Below are positions 63,574 through 64,000 of a stretch of 64,000 nucleotides of DNA, piece after piece (positions within the stretch are counted from its first letter, which is position 1; each line of letters starts with the position of its first letter). The stretch comes from Chloroflexota bacterium (GTDB lineage: Bacteria > Chloroflexota > Anaerolineae > B4-G1 > SLSP01): assembly GCA_019873645.1 (NCBI GenBank), contig JAIOAX010000009.1:90493-154492 (forward strand), given 5' to 3'. Below the pieces are notes generated by a model. That model had not been told where the DNA came from. It worked only from the letters and a program-made list of their open reading frames with translations, and made no database searches. The position numbers and the translations under genes were made by a program.

Positions 63574-63698
63574 GTTACGTGCTGTGCCATTTTTCTAACA
63601 GGGATGAACAGGATTTTCAGGATTAAAGAAGGCTTTGCGGGAGCTATTTCGTTCTGCCAATCATTGGAAATTCTGCCCAAAGAAACGCGCTGCGTAAC
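63574..63698. repeat. Second copy of the palindromic repeat bordering the cassette-like gene
   Basis: A 125-bp copy with arms GTTACGT and GCGTAAC, starting eight bases after the stop codon at 63566. The central pairing is weaker than in the 62993 copy (gaacaggattttcag against a changed right half). Confidence 0.78.
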
Positions 63699-63699
63699 G

Positions 63700-64000
63700 A
63701 CTGTATAGCGATATAGATAAGCACAGGAAGATATGTAAATGTATAGAGATGTGGATGTAGATGTATATTGGTAGATAGTTCAGGGGGTGGTATATATCTA
63801 CAAGTGGATATACAGAAGTATAGATTTATGCTTGTAGATATATGAAAGTGGATAATATATCCGTAGATATATAGTCCGTCTAATTACATGTTGGGCGCTC
63901 GAAGCGCAGATAGAGCGGGGTTGGGGAGCAAGCATCGGGCGCAGGTCGGTGGTGGGGAGTCCGGGGCTCAGATGTGGGGCGGTGGGGTGCGCTCCCCGGG
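63700..64000. other. AT-rich tatagat/gtagatatat tract followed by G-rich DNA, no gene seen
   Basis: About 63700-63880 is far more AT-rich than the rest of the window and is made of degenerate gtagat, tatag and atatat phrases with local inverted copies (atatatctac / gtagatatat). At 63890-63896 there is GTTGGGC, which fits the integron core-site consensus GTTRRRY. The last 100 bases are G-rich without a reading frame. The window then ends. Confidence 0.45.

Noticed and set aside
62993..63698. Calling the two 125-bp repeats classical attC sites
   Set aside because: Their ends read GTTACGC...GCGTAAC, whereas attC sites begin RYYYAAC and end GTTRRRY. Similar cores occur far from the integrase at 1035-1129.

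Overview
The window looks like a chromosomal segment of a Chloroflexota bacterium, probably Anaerolineae or a neighbouring class. The reasons are the large secreted proteins ending in a short xLPLVLRN-type tail, a STAND NTPase with an effector-associated-type adaptor domain, the carbohydrate-degrading gene set and the repeat-rich spacers. This assignment is inference from gene content; no rRNA is present.

Layout. 1-540: start of a UPF0182 membrane protein running off the left edge. 733-5041: a structured leader followed by a heterodimeric ABC exporter pair. 5254-5864: a Phd/YefM antitoxin and a RelE toxin broken by an in-frame TGA. 5889-10623: an M29 aminopeptidase and an ABC-2 exporter (one ATPase, two permeases). 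10715-10872: tRNA-Asp(GTC) with its promoter and a shared terminator. 10881-17285 (minus): a tightly packed three-gene operon of an adaptor-domain STAND NTPase, a second NTPase split by a sugar-binding-protein-like domain and ending in TPRs, and a radical SAM/SPASM enzyme. I regard this as the most likely undescribed system here. 17425-24650 (plus): an arabinan-utilisation locus with a LacI-type regulator, an ABC sugar importer, a GH51 arabinofuranosidase and a GH43 arabinanase-like lipoprotein. The STAND operon and this locus are divergent and share one control region containing a 12-bp inverted-repeat operator.

24650-38027 (minus): very large secreted proteins, namely a triplicated beta-helix protein, a small conserved protein, an NHL-propeller lipoprotein and a 2112-residue multidomain protein with a gingipain-like (C25) peptidase core. 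38553-41264: a sulfatase and a CE15-like esterase. 42180-43994: an Hsp70-family ATPase with an unusual C-terminal domain. 44008-44355: two miniature inverted-repeat elements, one inserted in the flank of the other. 44556-48174 (minus): RseP-type protease, acidic-tailed HEAT protein and HExxH metalloprotease. 48245-48809: another miniature element and a nine-copy 25-bp palindromic tandem array. 48936-52894: a GH99-like secreted protein, then a PH-domain membrane protein, a LysM protein and a cell-wall enzyme-like protein. 53293-55480: aspS and a small secreted protein. 55543-61726 (minus): a subtilisin-like protease and an M14 carboxypeptidase with shared accessory domains. 61994-63698: an integron-type integrase beside a one-gene segment with its own promoter, bracketed by two copies of a palindromic repeat.

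Spacers are often built from degenerate short-period repeats or long palindromes, and at least four related miniature elements with gggtgcatttca-type ends are scattered through the window.
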